Positions 7,223 to 14,564 of a DNA stretch of 42,445 bases are shown piece after piece. The position numbers and the translations under genes are program-made. Origin of the DNA: an uncultured Clostridium sp. (GTDB taxonomy: Bacteria; Bacillota; Clostridia; Lachnospirales; Lachnospiraceae); contig URNT01000028.1 of the NCBI GenBank assembly GCA_900549235.1, forward strand, positions 1 to 42,445, given 5' to 3'. How positions within the stretch are numbered: the first letter of the stretch is position 1; every line of letters begins with the position of its first letter. The notes beneath the pieces are model-generated. The model ran no database searches. It was not told where the DNA came from and saw only the letters and a list, made by a program, of their open reading frames with translations.

Positions 7223-7885
7223 CTATGTCGGGATTGTAAGAACCTGGCCGGGTGAGATCAGGTTCGGGTTTTTGATTCCAGGATTCGCTGCCGCAATTTT
7301 TGTGTACTGGCTTCCGTTTCCATAATACTTCTTTGCAATTCCCCAAAGAGTATCGCCGGACTGAACCGTATGCGTCTTGTTCTCTGTCACTGCGGGATTG
7401 GTTTCTGTAGCGGCAGCGGCATCCTCCTGCTTTACTGTGGCCCCTGCTGTCTGCACTGCCACATACCGCTTTCCCGGCGCCTTGTATTCCTGAAGCTTTA
7501 CTGTCAGGTACTTGTCCCCTTCCTCCCCCGCTTTCTCTACGGCCTCCACACTCTTTACGAGCACCTTGACACTGATGTCATCGGTAATGTCATTGGAGGC
7601 AATAAAACGGATCGGTTTCAGGTTTTTTTGCGCTTTACGGAACATTTTTTCATAATAATCCGCATCGGCTCTGGCCCCGGAATTCATGTAATGATAATCC
7701 TGACTGGGGAATTCTGCTTCAAAACTGAATTCTTCCAGGCCATAATAAGACGGGACAGAAACCTGCCCCGTCCCAAGTACCTGGTAATTCTCTACATTCA
7801 GCTCCCGGCTCCGTTTGATTTCCTCCGGGTTGACCGGCAGCTTATATTTCTTGTTATCATACTTAAAATAAACTGAATATGACAT
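7223..7885 (-). CDS. LysM tail protein (XkdP-like)
   Basis: A 220-residue tail protein. The N-terminal about 130 residues resemble XkdP (VYFKYDNKKYKLPVNPEEIK, QVSVPSYYGLEEFSFEAEFP), and the C-terminus (about 172-219) is a LysM peptidoglycan-binding domain, HTVQSGDTLWGIAKKYYGNG...ISPGQVLTIPT. A short alanine/threonine-rich linker lies between. In PBSX-like phages it links the tape measure end to the hub and may contact the wall. Its first base coincides with the tape measure stop region (1-bp overlap). Confidence 0.92.
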   Translation of the reverse strand: MSYSVYFKYDNKKYKLPVNPEEIKRSRELNVENYQVLGTGQVSVPSYYGLEEFSFEAEFPSQDYHYMNSGARADADYYEKMFRKAQKNLKPIRFIASNDITDDISVKVLVKSVEAVEKAGEEGDKYLTVKLQEYKAPGKRYVAVQTAGATVKQEDAAAATETNPAVTENKTHTVQSGDTLWGIAKKYYGNGSQYTKIAAANPGIKNPNLISPGQVLTIPT

Positions 7886-9882
7886 TATCCCGGTACCCCC
7901 TCTGGAGCTGTGGCGATTACTTCCTTCAGCTGATTGATCATATGATTTACCACACCGTCTGTATCGGCCTCTTTTGTAATAGGGCCATTAAATTCCACCT
8001 TGATATTAGGCGCAAGGGTATTCTGGGCGATCCGGGCCACATAATCCCGTTCTGCCAGTTTCCTCATCCACTGAATGTCCTCCTGGTCTGCCTCTACCTT
8101 AACAGATCCGCCTTTGCCGGTACCTTTTACCGTTGCGGGATTGCCGGAAGTGGCGAATTGGGAGAAATCAAACCCGGTTCCGCCTGTGCTATCAGGATTG
8201 AATCCAGAAAGCAAGCCTGAAATTTTATCTGATACACCATCTCCCCATGATGCCCCACTTTCAAATGCATTTTTTGCCCACCCATCTCCAAATGCATCGA
8301 ATGTATTTAGTCCTTTCGTAAAGCTATCACTAACTGAAACATATTCCTGCTTTTTTTCTGCTGCTGCCGCTGATTTCGCTGCATATTCATCTGCCGCAGC
8401 AGTAATTCCTGAATAGTCAAAATCTACAAATGGAAGCTTATTTAATTCTGCCGCAATCTTAGAAATCACACTCGCCGCAGTCGAAAGTAAACTATATAAA
8501 AAAGCTTTCGAACCAGCTACGGCATTTCCCATCGCAATCCCCATATTCGTTCCTAATGCTCCCCAGGCTTCCCAAATTCCTAATGCTACATTCCCCGCAG
8601 CTAAAAGTAAATTTCGGAAAAATTGAATCACAACATTTATACTTCCTGCAATTACCCCAAAACCACTCGAAGCCACTCCTGTTGTAGTGGCAATATAAGA
8701 TGCCAATGCAAATAAAGAGGCTACCAGTATCACTATCCCCGTTATAATCCAGGTAATAGGACATGCCGCAAGAGCCGCATTAAAGCCATATTGCTGCATA
8801 GTAGCTAAAAATGTAGCTCCTGATTCCATTGCCATGGACGCAGCATGTGCACTTTGAGCAAATGTGGCCATTATAACTAACCCATTTGATATTCCTAAAA
8901 TGATATTATAAGCTGCCCATGCAGCTACTAATCCCCAAATAAATGGTTCAACTACCTCAATCCTATCTCCTACCCATCCGATCGCATCCAGTAACGCGCT
9001 AAATGCTCCGGCTGCCATAAACACCATTCCAGTGAGGTTTTCCACTACTTCCTGCCCCATATCCGAGTTAAGCATAGCATTTACCTTTTCAAACACTCCA
9101 CTAAAAGCCTCTGTGCCTGCATTTTTTATCTTTGTCCAAGCATCTGCGAACGTAGGCGTCATCTGCGAAAATTTCCCATTGATCTCATCTGCCGCTTGGA
9201 ACATGGCTCCTTTTATAATATCTGCCGTAATTGCACCGTCTGAGGACAGTTCTTTTAATTCCGCCTTAGTCTTTCCCATATACTGAGCGATTGCATCAGC
9301 CACCATAGGGGCGTTCTCCATTACGGCAACAAATTCATCTCCTTGCAATCTTCCAGACGTCATAGCCTGCGTCAACTGAAGGAAAGCTGAGTTCTGCTCT
9401 GCCGTACCTGCCCCTGACACCTTGAGTGATTTCGTGAGCAGTTCCGTAAACCCTACTGCTTCCAGATTGCTCCCAAAGGTATCGCCTGCCAGCATTTTAA
9501 GCTTTGCTGTCGCATTGGCCATCTCTGTATAATCGCCGCGAGACCGGTCCGCTGCCGCAAAAATATCTTTTTGGAGAGCCCTCTGTTCTTCCAGGCTTCC
9601 AGTGATCATAGCCAGCCTGGCATTTGTATTGGTATATGTATCAGTCAGATCCATCCCTTTTTTTACCGCCGCCAGACTTACCGCCGTTTTCACAAGCTTT
9701 GAAAGCCCAGAGTCTGCCATATTGGCAGCAGCTCCTGTGCGCATTAAAGAGTCATTAAAACCATCTGTATTTTTACTGGCTCCTAAGATGACCTTTGCGG
9801 CCCTGTCAGTATTCTCTACGATCTTCTTGACCTGGCTGCTGTAACCATCCATCAGCCTAAACATTGCATTCAAAGTTGGCAT
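7885..9882 (-). CDS. Tail tape measure protein
   Basis: A 665-residue tape measure. The N-terminal third has the tape-measure signature (LQKDIFAAADRSRGDYTEMANATAKL, SGRLQGDEFVAVMENAPMVADAIAQYMG, LKELSSDGAITADIIKGAMFQAADEI). The centre (about 285-470) has several hydrophobic helices (e.g. ACPITWIITGIVILVASLFALASYIA) that could insert in the membrane. By the usual about 1.5 A per residue rule it implies a tail near 100 nm. Third codon positions of the stretch about 8220-9330 are richer in A/T than the flanks, suggesting a recombinational patch. It is followed directly by the LysM gene. Confidence 0.93.
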   Translation of the reverse strand: MPTLNAMFRLMDGYSSQVKKIVENTDRAAKVILGASKNTDGFNDSLMRTGAAANMADSGLSKLVKTAVSLAAVKKGMDLTDTYTNTNARLAMITGSLEEQRALQKDIFAAADRSRGDYTEMANATAKLKMLAGDTFGSNLEAVGFTELLTKSLKVSGAGTAEQNSAFLQLTQAMTSGRLQGDEFVAVMENAPMVADAIAQYMGKTKAELKELSSDGAITADIIKGAMFQAADEINGKFSQMTPTFADAWTKIKNAGTEAFSGVFEKVNAMLNSDMGQEVVENLTGMVFMAAGAFSALLDAIGWVGDRIEVVEPFIWGLVAAWAAYNIILGISNGLVIMATFAQSAHAASMAMESGATFLATMQQYGFNAALAACPITWIITGIVILVASLFALASYIATTTGVASSGFGVIAGSINVVIQFFRNLLLAAGNVALGIWEAWGALGTNMGIAMGNAVAGSKAFLYSLLSTAASVISKIAAELNKLPFVDFDYSGITAAADEYAAKSAAAAEKKQEYVSVSDSFTKGLNTFDAFGDGWAKNAFESGASWGDGVSDKISGLLSGFNPDSTGGTGFDFSQFATSGNPATVKGTGKGGSVKVEADQEDIQWMRKLAERDYVARIAQNTLAPNIKVEFNGPITKEADTDGVVNHMINQLKEVIATAPEGVPG

Positions 9883-9896
9883 ACAGATCCTCCTCT

Positions 9897-10486
9897 CTAA
9901 GACAGTTTTGCCGCCTGTCTCTTTTCTTCTTTTACCCTGAGATCAATGCTTGCATAAATAAAAGCACGTTCTGTAGGACCAACCGGATCATTGGCCCCGC
10001 AGATACCGGCCAGCACTCCGGGCCTGATATGAAGTCTTTGCAGGGCGAAGTGAGCATAATTCATCTCCTCATCGCCCTGCTCGATCAGTTTTTTGCCTCT
10101 TCAATTCCTTCATTGATGTCTTTATCCAGACCAGATAATTCCTGGACTGCCTCAAGCAATGTCCCAAATTCGCCCACATAAAGCATTTTTGACAGTGTTC
10201 TTGATGCCCCTAATGTACCGTATGCTTTCTGCAGATCGGCATTCTCCAGATCCGGCTCTACTACAGCTGCCGCCGTCAATGCCTGGTTATACCCCACCCG
10301 GTCAAATGTCTCATTCCCCTTTTTGTCCTTTTTTGTGTATTTGCGGATCACTTCTTCATTCTCCTGCTGAGTGATCGGACGAATCACAAAGGGAACCGGC
10401 TTTCCGTTCTCCTGAAAACGGTTTGATACGATTACCTCTCTGTTTTCTGCCTGTACTGGGTGCAAAAATGCATTTAAACTACTCAT
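9897..10486 (-). CDS. Tail assembly chaperone, -1 frameshift extended form
   Basis: The XkdN-like chaperone frame (10085-10486) ends in a classic slippery heptamer A AAA AAC directly before its TGA (10088-10094). A -1 slip gives a further 63 sense codons (starting LIEQGDEEMNYAHFALQRLH) that run with no stop to a TAG at 9897-9899, just before the tape measure ribosome site. The extended product is 196 residues. This matches the gpG/gpGT-type programmed frameshift conserved in long-tailed phages, in which both forms load the tube protein and tape measure. The heptamer, frame and position are seen; use in vivo is inference from the family. Confidence 0.8.
10085..10486 (-). CDS. Tail assembly chaperone, short form (XkdN-like)
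   Basis: A 133-residue protein of the XkdN/YqbN group. Visible features are MSSLNAFLHPVQAENREVIVSNRF, FVIRPITQQENEEVIRKYT and a helical C-terminal half with SKMLYVGEFGTLLEAVQELSGLDKDIN. It assists tail tube and tape measure assembly and is not expected in the mature virion. The frame stops immediately after a slippery A AAA AAC, see the extended form. It sits between tube and tape measure, though a small moron and several terminators separate it from the tube gene. Confidence 0.87.
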   Translation of the reverse strand: MSSLNAFLHPVQAENREVIVSNRFQENGKPVPFVIRPITQQENEEVIRKYTKKDKKGNETFDRVGYNQALTAAAVVEPDLENADLQKAYGTLGASRTLSKMLYVGEFGTLLEAVQELSGLDKDINEGIEEAKN

Positions 10487-10517
10487 AATTTATTTTCCTC
10501 GCTTTCTTAATTTTTGT

Positions 10518-10545
10518 ATAAAAAGAACGCCCCGGAGGACGTTCT
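10518..10545 (-). terminator. Hairpin with T-tract upstream of the chaperone gene
   Basis: On the minus strand AGAACG...CGTTCT forms a stem followed by TTTTATA. It is the last of a group of hairpins between the moron and the tail chaperone, so late transcription would need read-through or antitermination here. Confidence 0.55.
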
Positions 10546-10569
10546 GATTATCGTTATACTGTTTTTTAC

Positions 10570-10597
10570 TTGCATTCATTCATTCTAACGCTATACT
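10570..10597 (+). promoter_or_regulatory. Candidate plus-strand promoter of a small RNA
   Basis: TTGCAT (10570-10575), 16-bp spacer, TATACT (10592-10597). It points against the late operon, towards the terminator hairpin at 10647-10668, and would start RNA near 10604. Confidence 0.35.
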
Positions 10598-10603
10598 CAT
10601 AGC

Positions 10604-10668
10604 ATATTTAAAGCAGCGCCGAAAAACTCCCTTTAGAAAGTCACCCACCACCGAGTAGGTGGTTTTTT
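10604..10668 (+). ncRNA. Candidate small RNA opposite to the tail operon
   Basis: The only support is a promoter-like pair just upstream and a textbook intrinsic terminator at the end: ACCACC, 5-nt loop, GGTGGT, then six T (10647-10668). The 65-nt interval has no open frame of note. If made, it would be antisense to the leader of the tail chaperone. It could instead be a chance promoter with a terminator shielding the moron region. Confidence 0.33.
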
Positions 10669-10688
10669 CACGCCTACCTCGTGAAATC

Positions 10689-10714
10689 AAAAAGGCCCAG
10701 CCTTTCGCTGAACC
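10689..10714 (-). terminator. Terminator of the moron gene
   Basis: Minus strand: GGTTCAGC, short loop, GCTGGGCC (G-U pairs allowed), then five T. It lies about 30 bp after the stop of the 138-aa accessory gene and closes its private transcription unit. Confidence 0.7.
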
Positions 10715-10746
10715 TTAAAGTAAACCGCATAACGTTTTCAATGCTA

Positions 10747-11163
10747 TCAAATCTCATAGCTTGTAGGATTTTGCTTTTCCTGGATGTCTTTCTGCAATTT
10801 CATAATTTTGCCTGTCTCAAATGCCGTTCCCCAAAAATCAAGATGAGCCATGTTGCCTTCTTTATTTAAAAAGTTTATCACATAAAATTGCTTTTCAATT
10901 CCCTTTGCTTTAGACGTTGTCACATTCACGCTATGATATTTTGCCATATACTCTCGTTCATATAAGTAAATCTCAAAACTTAAAATCCTCGCCCTCTCAA
11001 GTTTCACTTCTGTATATGGCTCAATCTTTGTTATTCTTAACCCTTCATCTGTCATCAACAACTGACACGGAACATTTGTTGAAAAGCCAGGCAAATTACC
11101 GTCATAAAACTGAACCCTAATACCATCCGGAATCTTTTTCTTTGAAAATAATCCCACACCCAT
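10747..11163 (-). CDS. Moron: small PH-like cytosolic protein of unknown role
   Basis: A 138-residue protein inserted between the tube and chaperone genes. It has no signal peptide or membrane helix. The pattern (GLFSKKK, then LPGFSTNVPCQLLMTDEGLRI, ...ERARILSFEI...EYMAKYHSVNVTTSKAKG, WGTAFETGKIMKLQKDIQ) recalls small bacterial PH-domain-like Firmicute proteins, but the resemblance is from memory. It has its own promoter (TTGCTG-17-TATAAT) and its own terminator, and is AT-richer than neighbours: the definition of a moron, likely expressed in the lysogen. Start ATG at 11163 follows GAGGAGG. Possible roles are superinfection exclusion or host fitness; none is shown. Confidence 0.68.
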   Translation of the reverse strand: MGVGLFSKKKIPDGIRVQFYDGNLPGFSTNVPCQLLMTDEGLRITKIEPYTEVKLERARILSFEIYLYEREYMAKYHSVNVTTSKAKGIEKQFYVINFLNKEGNMAHLDFWGTAFETGKIMKLQKDIQEKQNPTSYEI

Positions 11164-11187
11164 TTCCTCCTCTTGTAAGATACAAGC

Positions 11188-11216
11188 ATTATACTGCAAG
11201 AGGAGGAAAACAGCAA
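11188..11216 (-). promoter_or_regulatory. Promoter of the moron
   Basis: On the minus strand: -35 TTGCTG (11211-11216), 17-bp spacer, -10 TATAAT (11188-11193). It starts right after the tube gene stop and gives a leader of about 20 nt before the moron ATG. Confidence 0.7.
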
Positions 11217-11218
11217 GC

Positions 11219-11698
11219 TTATCTCATATTCTCCGGCAATGTATAACTCTCCAGATCGTCCAGGTCATCAAACGTAAAATCCGTATCCGTCGTGTTCAGA
11301 TCCTCACTGCCGTCTTCCAGATACGCAACAGGTACCTTAGCCAGGATACAGTCACGCATCACGATTACACGCCTACCAATGGTAGACGCCGGATCCTCAT
11401 TTGTGGTCTGGATGCTGATCGTGGGGGTCTTCCCCTCTTTGACGTACTGCTGGTAAATCGCCAGAGCAGCCGGGCTTACATTATACATAGTTATGCTTCC
11501 CTTTCCCTCTGCCGCAACTACCTTGTGCTGCTTCATCCGATGGCCCAGAAGCTTCTTTGCTACCACCGTAAACTCAATATTGGATTCAATCTTAGAGAGT
11601 TCAAAGAAGTACCGGTTCTGTCCGTCTACCGTGATGTAGGCGCTGCCCTCACTTCCAGTCACCAGGTCTTTGATTTTTGTGTAGTTCTTTCCTGACAT
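11219..11698 (-). CDS. Tail tube protein (XkdM-like)
   Basis: A 159-residue tube subunit that forms the inner channel of the contractile tail. It fits the XkdM/DUF2001 family: GKNYTKIKDLVTGSEGSAYITVDGQ..., ELSKIESNIEFTVVAKKLLGHRMKQHK, the beta-rich GSITMYNVSPAALAIYQQYVKEGKTPTISIQTTNEDP and an acidic C-terminus with FTFDDLDDLESYTLPE. It directly follows the sheath gene with a 14-nt gap and a clear ribosome site. The sheath-tube pair marks a myovirus. Confidence 0.92.
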   Translation of the reverse strand: MSGKNYTKIKDLVTGSEGSAYITVDGQNRYFFELSKIESNIEFTVVAKKLLGHRMKQHKVVAAEGKGSITMYNVSPAALAIYQQYVKEGKTPTISIQTTNEDPASTIGRRVIVMRDCILAKVPVAYLEDGSEDLNTTDTDFTFDDLDDLESYTLPENMR

Positions 11699-11712
11699 AT
11701 TCTTTTCACCTC

Positions 11713-12762
11713 CTATGACAGATTTACGGTGATGTAAATCTTTTCTACGCTGTCCACTGGCTGAGTGAATACATCTACCACCACAGCATCGGAATCTGTT
11801 CCTGCATTCACTGTGATATCATCCGTTTCAAAATTCTGGATAGCCCCCATGTTCTGCAGCGTGGTAAAATAATCAACCAGAGCCGCTTTAAACAGAGAAC
11901 GGCCGTCTGCGTTGTTGTTGACTTTCCCCACATAGTTGCTTTCAAAGATAGTGGAGATATCGTTAGCAATATTATCAATCGTCCTGATAACCCGGTTCTT
12001 GGTGAACGTCTTGCCTTTTTCTGCCGTTACTGTAGTCAGGGAATTGATATCATACACCACAGTTACGTTCTGGGCGCTGTCCGCTTTGAAGATCAGCTTA
12101 CCCGCTTTGACCGCATTCTCCATCTCTGTCTTTGTCATACGGGGATCCACATCGATAGCACCCACATACTTCATGCCTGTGTTGGAAGTTGTAATGCTGG
12201 CCCCCGCTGTAGCTCCTGCTACCCACGCTGTAGTCTCCGCTGCAGTTAGGACTGTGCCGTCTGTCATGGCAATCCCCTGTACCACATTGATGATTCCCTC
12301 TGAATCCGCCACATGGTTTGCCAGTACTGCCTGACACTTGACACCCTCGTCATCTCTCATAGCCTTAATCCATGTTGTAATCGCAGTCTTATTAGCAGAC
12401 GCCGTTTCCGGCTCTGTATCGTAAGGGTAGCACAGTGTATTAAACTGCACTGTCTTCAGTTTCTCCAACGCCGTGTTGACGGCTTCCGTATTGTGTGTTT
12501 CCGGCAGCTTGTAGATCAATACAGTTTTTGCCTTTTTAAGGGCCTCTGTAGCCAGTTTCTTATCATCCGCCGTAGCTTTTTCCGGATATGCCTGTTCTGT
12601 GGCTGTGATGGTATACATCTTTCCATCCTCGCCCACAGACATCTCCTGTAAAATCACCACAATACCTCTGTCTCCCGGAGTGATCGACAAGGGCTCGTTT
12701 GTCTGGATGTTGATATAGGCCCCGGGCAGTACTTTGTTCTGAAATTCCCATGTGCCTGCCAT
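11713..12762 (-). CDS. Contractile tail sheath protein (XkdK-like)
   Basis: A 349-residue sheath protein whose contraction drives the tube through the cell envelope. Typical sheath motifs are MAGTWEFQNKVLPGAYINI at the start, TTWIKAMRDDEGVKCQAVLANH, AAETTAWVAGATAGAS, and the C-terminal domain with DDITVNAGTDSDAVVVDVFTQPVDSVEKIYITVNL. Residues around GAYINI and the C-terminal strand carry the extended arms that knit neighbouring subunits in this family. It lies between the tail terminator and tube genes. Confidence 0.94.
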   Translation of the reverse strand: MAGTWEFQNKVLPGAYINIQTNEPLSITPGDRGIVVILQEMSVGEDGKMYTITATEQAYPEKATADDKKLATEALKKAKTVLIYKLPETHNTEAVNTALEKLKTVQFNTLCYPYDTEPETASANKTAITTWIKAMRDDEGVKCQAVLANHVADSEGIINVVQGIAMTDGTVLTAAETTAWVAGATAGASITTSNTGMKYVGAIDVDPRMTKTEMENAVKAGKLIFKADSAQNVTVVYDINSLTTVTAEKGKTFTKNRVIRTIDNIANDISTIFESNYVGKVNNNADGRSLFKAALVDYFTTLQNMGAIQNFETDDITVNAGTDSDAVVVDVFTQPVDSVEKIYITVNLS

Positions 12763-12765
12763 AGG

Positions 12766-13185
12766 TTATTCCTCCTTTACATCTGCATTCTGAATCATGG
12801 ACTGCATCTGCGGTGTGGAATCCTCTCTAAACTCCCGGTAATCCACATCAAACTGAAAATGCAGCACATTATCCTCGATTTTTAAGTTTCTATTTTTAAT
12901 TTTAAAGCCGGGAGCCGTAAATTCTCTTGTCAGTTCCTGGCCCACGCTCCAGCATTCCTCCTGGAGTTCTGCCCGCCCCCCATTCTCTGGGAAATAGAGA
13001 ACATCCAGACTGACCGTATTTTTCAGTCGGCCATTGATACCACGGGAGGGTTCCTGGTCATAGATTGTTACCATAAAACTGGGAACTTTAAAGTTCTGAG
13101 GAACATCTTCACGATATACCCTGCAGTTTTTTACTTCCTTAAGCCCCGTAGCAATGGCTTTATACAGTTCACTGATCGTGTCGAT
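12766..13185 (-). CDS. Tail terminator family protein (DUF6838-like) with non-standard start
   Basis: The first ATG (13074) would give only 102 residues, with no ribosome site before it. The frame is open for 37 more codons and reads as a sensible family N-terminus (DTISELYKAIATGLKEVKNCRVYREDVPQNFKVPSF), followed by MVTIYDQEPSRGINGRL and the C-terminal VDYREF region. A GGAGG at 13195-13199 lies 9 nt before an ATC codon (13183-13185), giving 139 residues, the expected length. I annotate from the ATC; it might also be a mutated ATG or a sequencing error. Position before the sheath fits a tail completion or terminator protein. Confidence 0.72.
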   Translation of the reverse strand: MDTISELYKAIATGLKEVKNCRVYREDVPQNFKVPSFMVTIYDQEPSRGINGRLKNTVSLDVLYFPENGGRAELQEECWSVGQELTREFTAPGFKIKNRNLKIEDNVLHFQFDVDYREFREDSTPQMQSMIQNADVKEE

Positions 13186-13675
13186 TCTGTACCGCCTCCA
13201 CTTCTTTTTTGAATAATGCGATCATTCGTTTAGAAACATAGTTCTGGGTCTTTTCCAGTACATAGGTCCCTTTTACAAAGCCTTTGGTCGGGCCCCCTTT
13301 TTTCGTAACAATGCGATGGCCATAATTCCAATAGGAAGAATACTCCATGGTATTAACCATTTCTGCCTCTAATCCGCTTGGCGTGCGTTTGGTTGGCAGT
13401 TTATGCCAGTTTTCCCGGAGTTTTCCGCCGGTTCCAGGATTGGAAACCTTAAAGCTGACAACCTCTCCTGCCTTAGGGCCATTTCTGATCGTAAATACTA
13501 CAGGGTTCGGATGCAGGCCTACTGGAGTTCTTCGTTTCGCATAAGCGACGCCTTCATTCACAGCCTGATTCAGTACGTTTTTATCAATCTCCTTAACGTC
13601 CCCAAGCATATCCATAAGCTCTTTGCGGAACTGTTTAATAACTGCTTCATTCCTTCTGTAATTACTGCTGCTCAT
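13169..13675 (-). CDS. HK97 gp10-like / XkdI-like tail completion protein
   Basis: A 168-residue head-tail joining protein. It shows the gp10-like pattern: an N-terminal helix (IKQFRKELMDMLGDVKEIDKNVLNQAVNEGVAYAKRRTPVG), a central loop rich in Gly/Lys (SNPGTGGKLRENWHKLP) and C-terminal MEYSSYWNYGHRIVTKKGG...GTYVLEKTQNYVSKRM. The start overlaps the upstream gene by 4 bp. Its 3' end overlaps the start region of the next gene, which may depend on coupling for its non-standard start codon. Confidence 0.82.
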   Translation of the reverse strand: MSSSNYRRNEAVIKQFRKELMDMLGDVKEIDKNVLNQAVNEGVAYAKRRTPVGLHPNPVVFTIRNGPKAGEVVSFKVSNPGTGGKLRENWHKLPTKRTPSGLEAEMVNTMEYSSYWNYGHRIVTKKGGPTKGFVKGTYVLEKTQNYVSKRMIALFKKEVEAVQNRHDQ

Positions 13676-14007
13676 GCATTATCATCCCTCTTCACTTCGC
13701 ACTGCCACTGATAGGTGTATGGGTGGCACTCTCCCAGCGAAACCTCCACCTGTTTCCCGGTCCGCAGGGTAAGCTCCACCCGGTCGCCTTCCCGCACATC
13801 CTCCTCCAATCCGCAGAACAGTTTATGGCTGTTCTGAATGGAGGGATTAGGCGTTCCGACGGACACCTGGCCGGATGAACTATACCGGCAGGGACGGTCC
13901 CTGGCTATCTCTACAGCCTGCTGTTTCGTATAGCCGTCCACCTCTACATCCTGCCAGCGCTTTACTGTCATTTTTGCGTCATACATAACCGCATACGGAT
14001 TAAACAT
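13672..14007 (-). CDS. Head-tail connector / stopper protein (XkdH-like)
   Basis: A 111-residue protein in the XkdH/DUF3599 position. MFNPYAVMYDAKMTVKRWQDVEVDGYTKQQ starts the protein, and the remainder is beta-rich (RPCRYSSSGQVSV, GDRVELTLRTGKQVEVSLGECHPYTYQWQCEV), as in stopper proteins that close the capsid after packaging. It overlaps both neighbours by a few bases, indicating tight coupling in the connector block. Confidence 0.75.
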   Translation of the reverse strand: MFNPYAVMYDAKMTVKRWQDVEVDGYTKQQAVEIARDRPCRYSSSGQVSVGTPNPSIQNSHKLFCGLEEDVREGDRVELTLRTGKQVEVSLGECHPYTYQWQCEVKRDDNA

Positions 14008-14353
14008 AGCCTCTCAACCTCCTGTGGCGTCTGAGAGCTGCTTTATCACTGTCAGACAGTCCATAAATACTGGCTTTTGTATTTCCATCCGTCTGCGCCC
14101 AGGTAATGCTCCCATCCCCTTCCTTGATGCTGGCCACCTCTGACCGGTATCCGGTTCCATTGGCTGCCTCATAATCCAGGATACCCTTTACCTTCTTTCG
14201 GATAATCGGCTCCAGAATATCCGGGATACATTCGCGAGGCAGGTTACAGTAATCACATACCATCAGGACCATATCAGAAATTAAAACAGTGTGCTGCCCT
14301 GAGCCCAAGGCCAGATTTCTTTCCACTGCTTCCAACATCTCAGAAAACGTCAT
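14000..14353 (-). CDS. Head-tail adaptor protein (gp6-like)
   Basis: A 117-residue mostly helical protein in the adaptor position after the capsid gene. The start is the ATG at 14353 (AAGGAGG upstream); an earlier in-frame ATG has none and overlaps the preceding gene. The helical content (FSEMLEAVERNLALG, VLMVCDYCNLPRECIPDILEPIIRKKVKGILDYEA) and the C-terminal SDSDKAALRRHRRLRGYV agree with the gp6/gp15-like adaptor ring that docks under the portal. Family assignment rests mainly on order and secondary-structure impression. Confidence 0.75.
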   Translation of the reverse strand: MTFSEMLEAVERNLALGSGQHTVLISDMVLMVCDYCNLPRECIPDILEPIIRKKVKGILDYEAANGTGYRSEVASIKEGDGSITWAQTDGNTKASIYGLSDSDKAALRRHRRLRGYV

Positions 14354-14363
14354 AGCAGCCTCC

Positions 14364-14555
14364 TTATTTTGCAATGATCCCAGCATCCCGGAGAGACTTA
14401 AGCAAAGCATTGAACTCTGCCTGGGTCGGAGCAGCAGCCGCATCAGCCACAGCAGCTCCCTGTTTCATCCCGGATGCTGGAATCCTTCCATCAAAATCTT
14501 CCAGGATCTCCCGCACCTTTGGCGGGATCCCGGACATATCAAAATTCTTCTTCAT
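14364..14555 (-). CDS. Small capsid-adjacent protein with head-fibre-like C-terminal motif
   Basis: A 63-residue protein directly after the major capsid gene. The C-terminal stretch PTQAEFNALLKSLRDAGIIA resembles the short motif found in head fibre or head decoration proteins of Firmicute phages. The N-terminal part is unrecognised (MKKNFDMSGIPPKVREILEDF), with an alanine-rich linker between. It could decorate the capsid or assist adaptor docking; I cannot decide from sequence alone. Confidence 0.6.
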   Translation of the reverse strand: MKKNFDMSGIPPKVREILEDFDGRIPASGMKQGAAVADAAAAPTQAEFNALLKSLRDAGIIAK

Positions 14556-14564
14556 GTACTCACC

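Noticed and set aside
14000..14443. Longer adaptor protein starting at 14443
   Set aside because: No ribosome site, overlaps the previous gene, and the ATG at 14353 has AAGGAGG.
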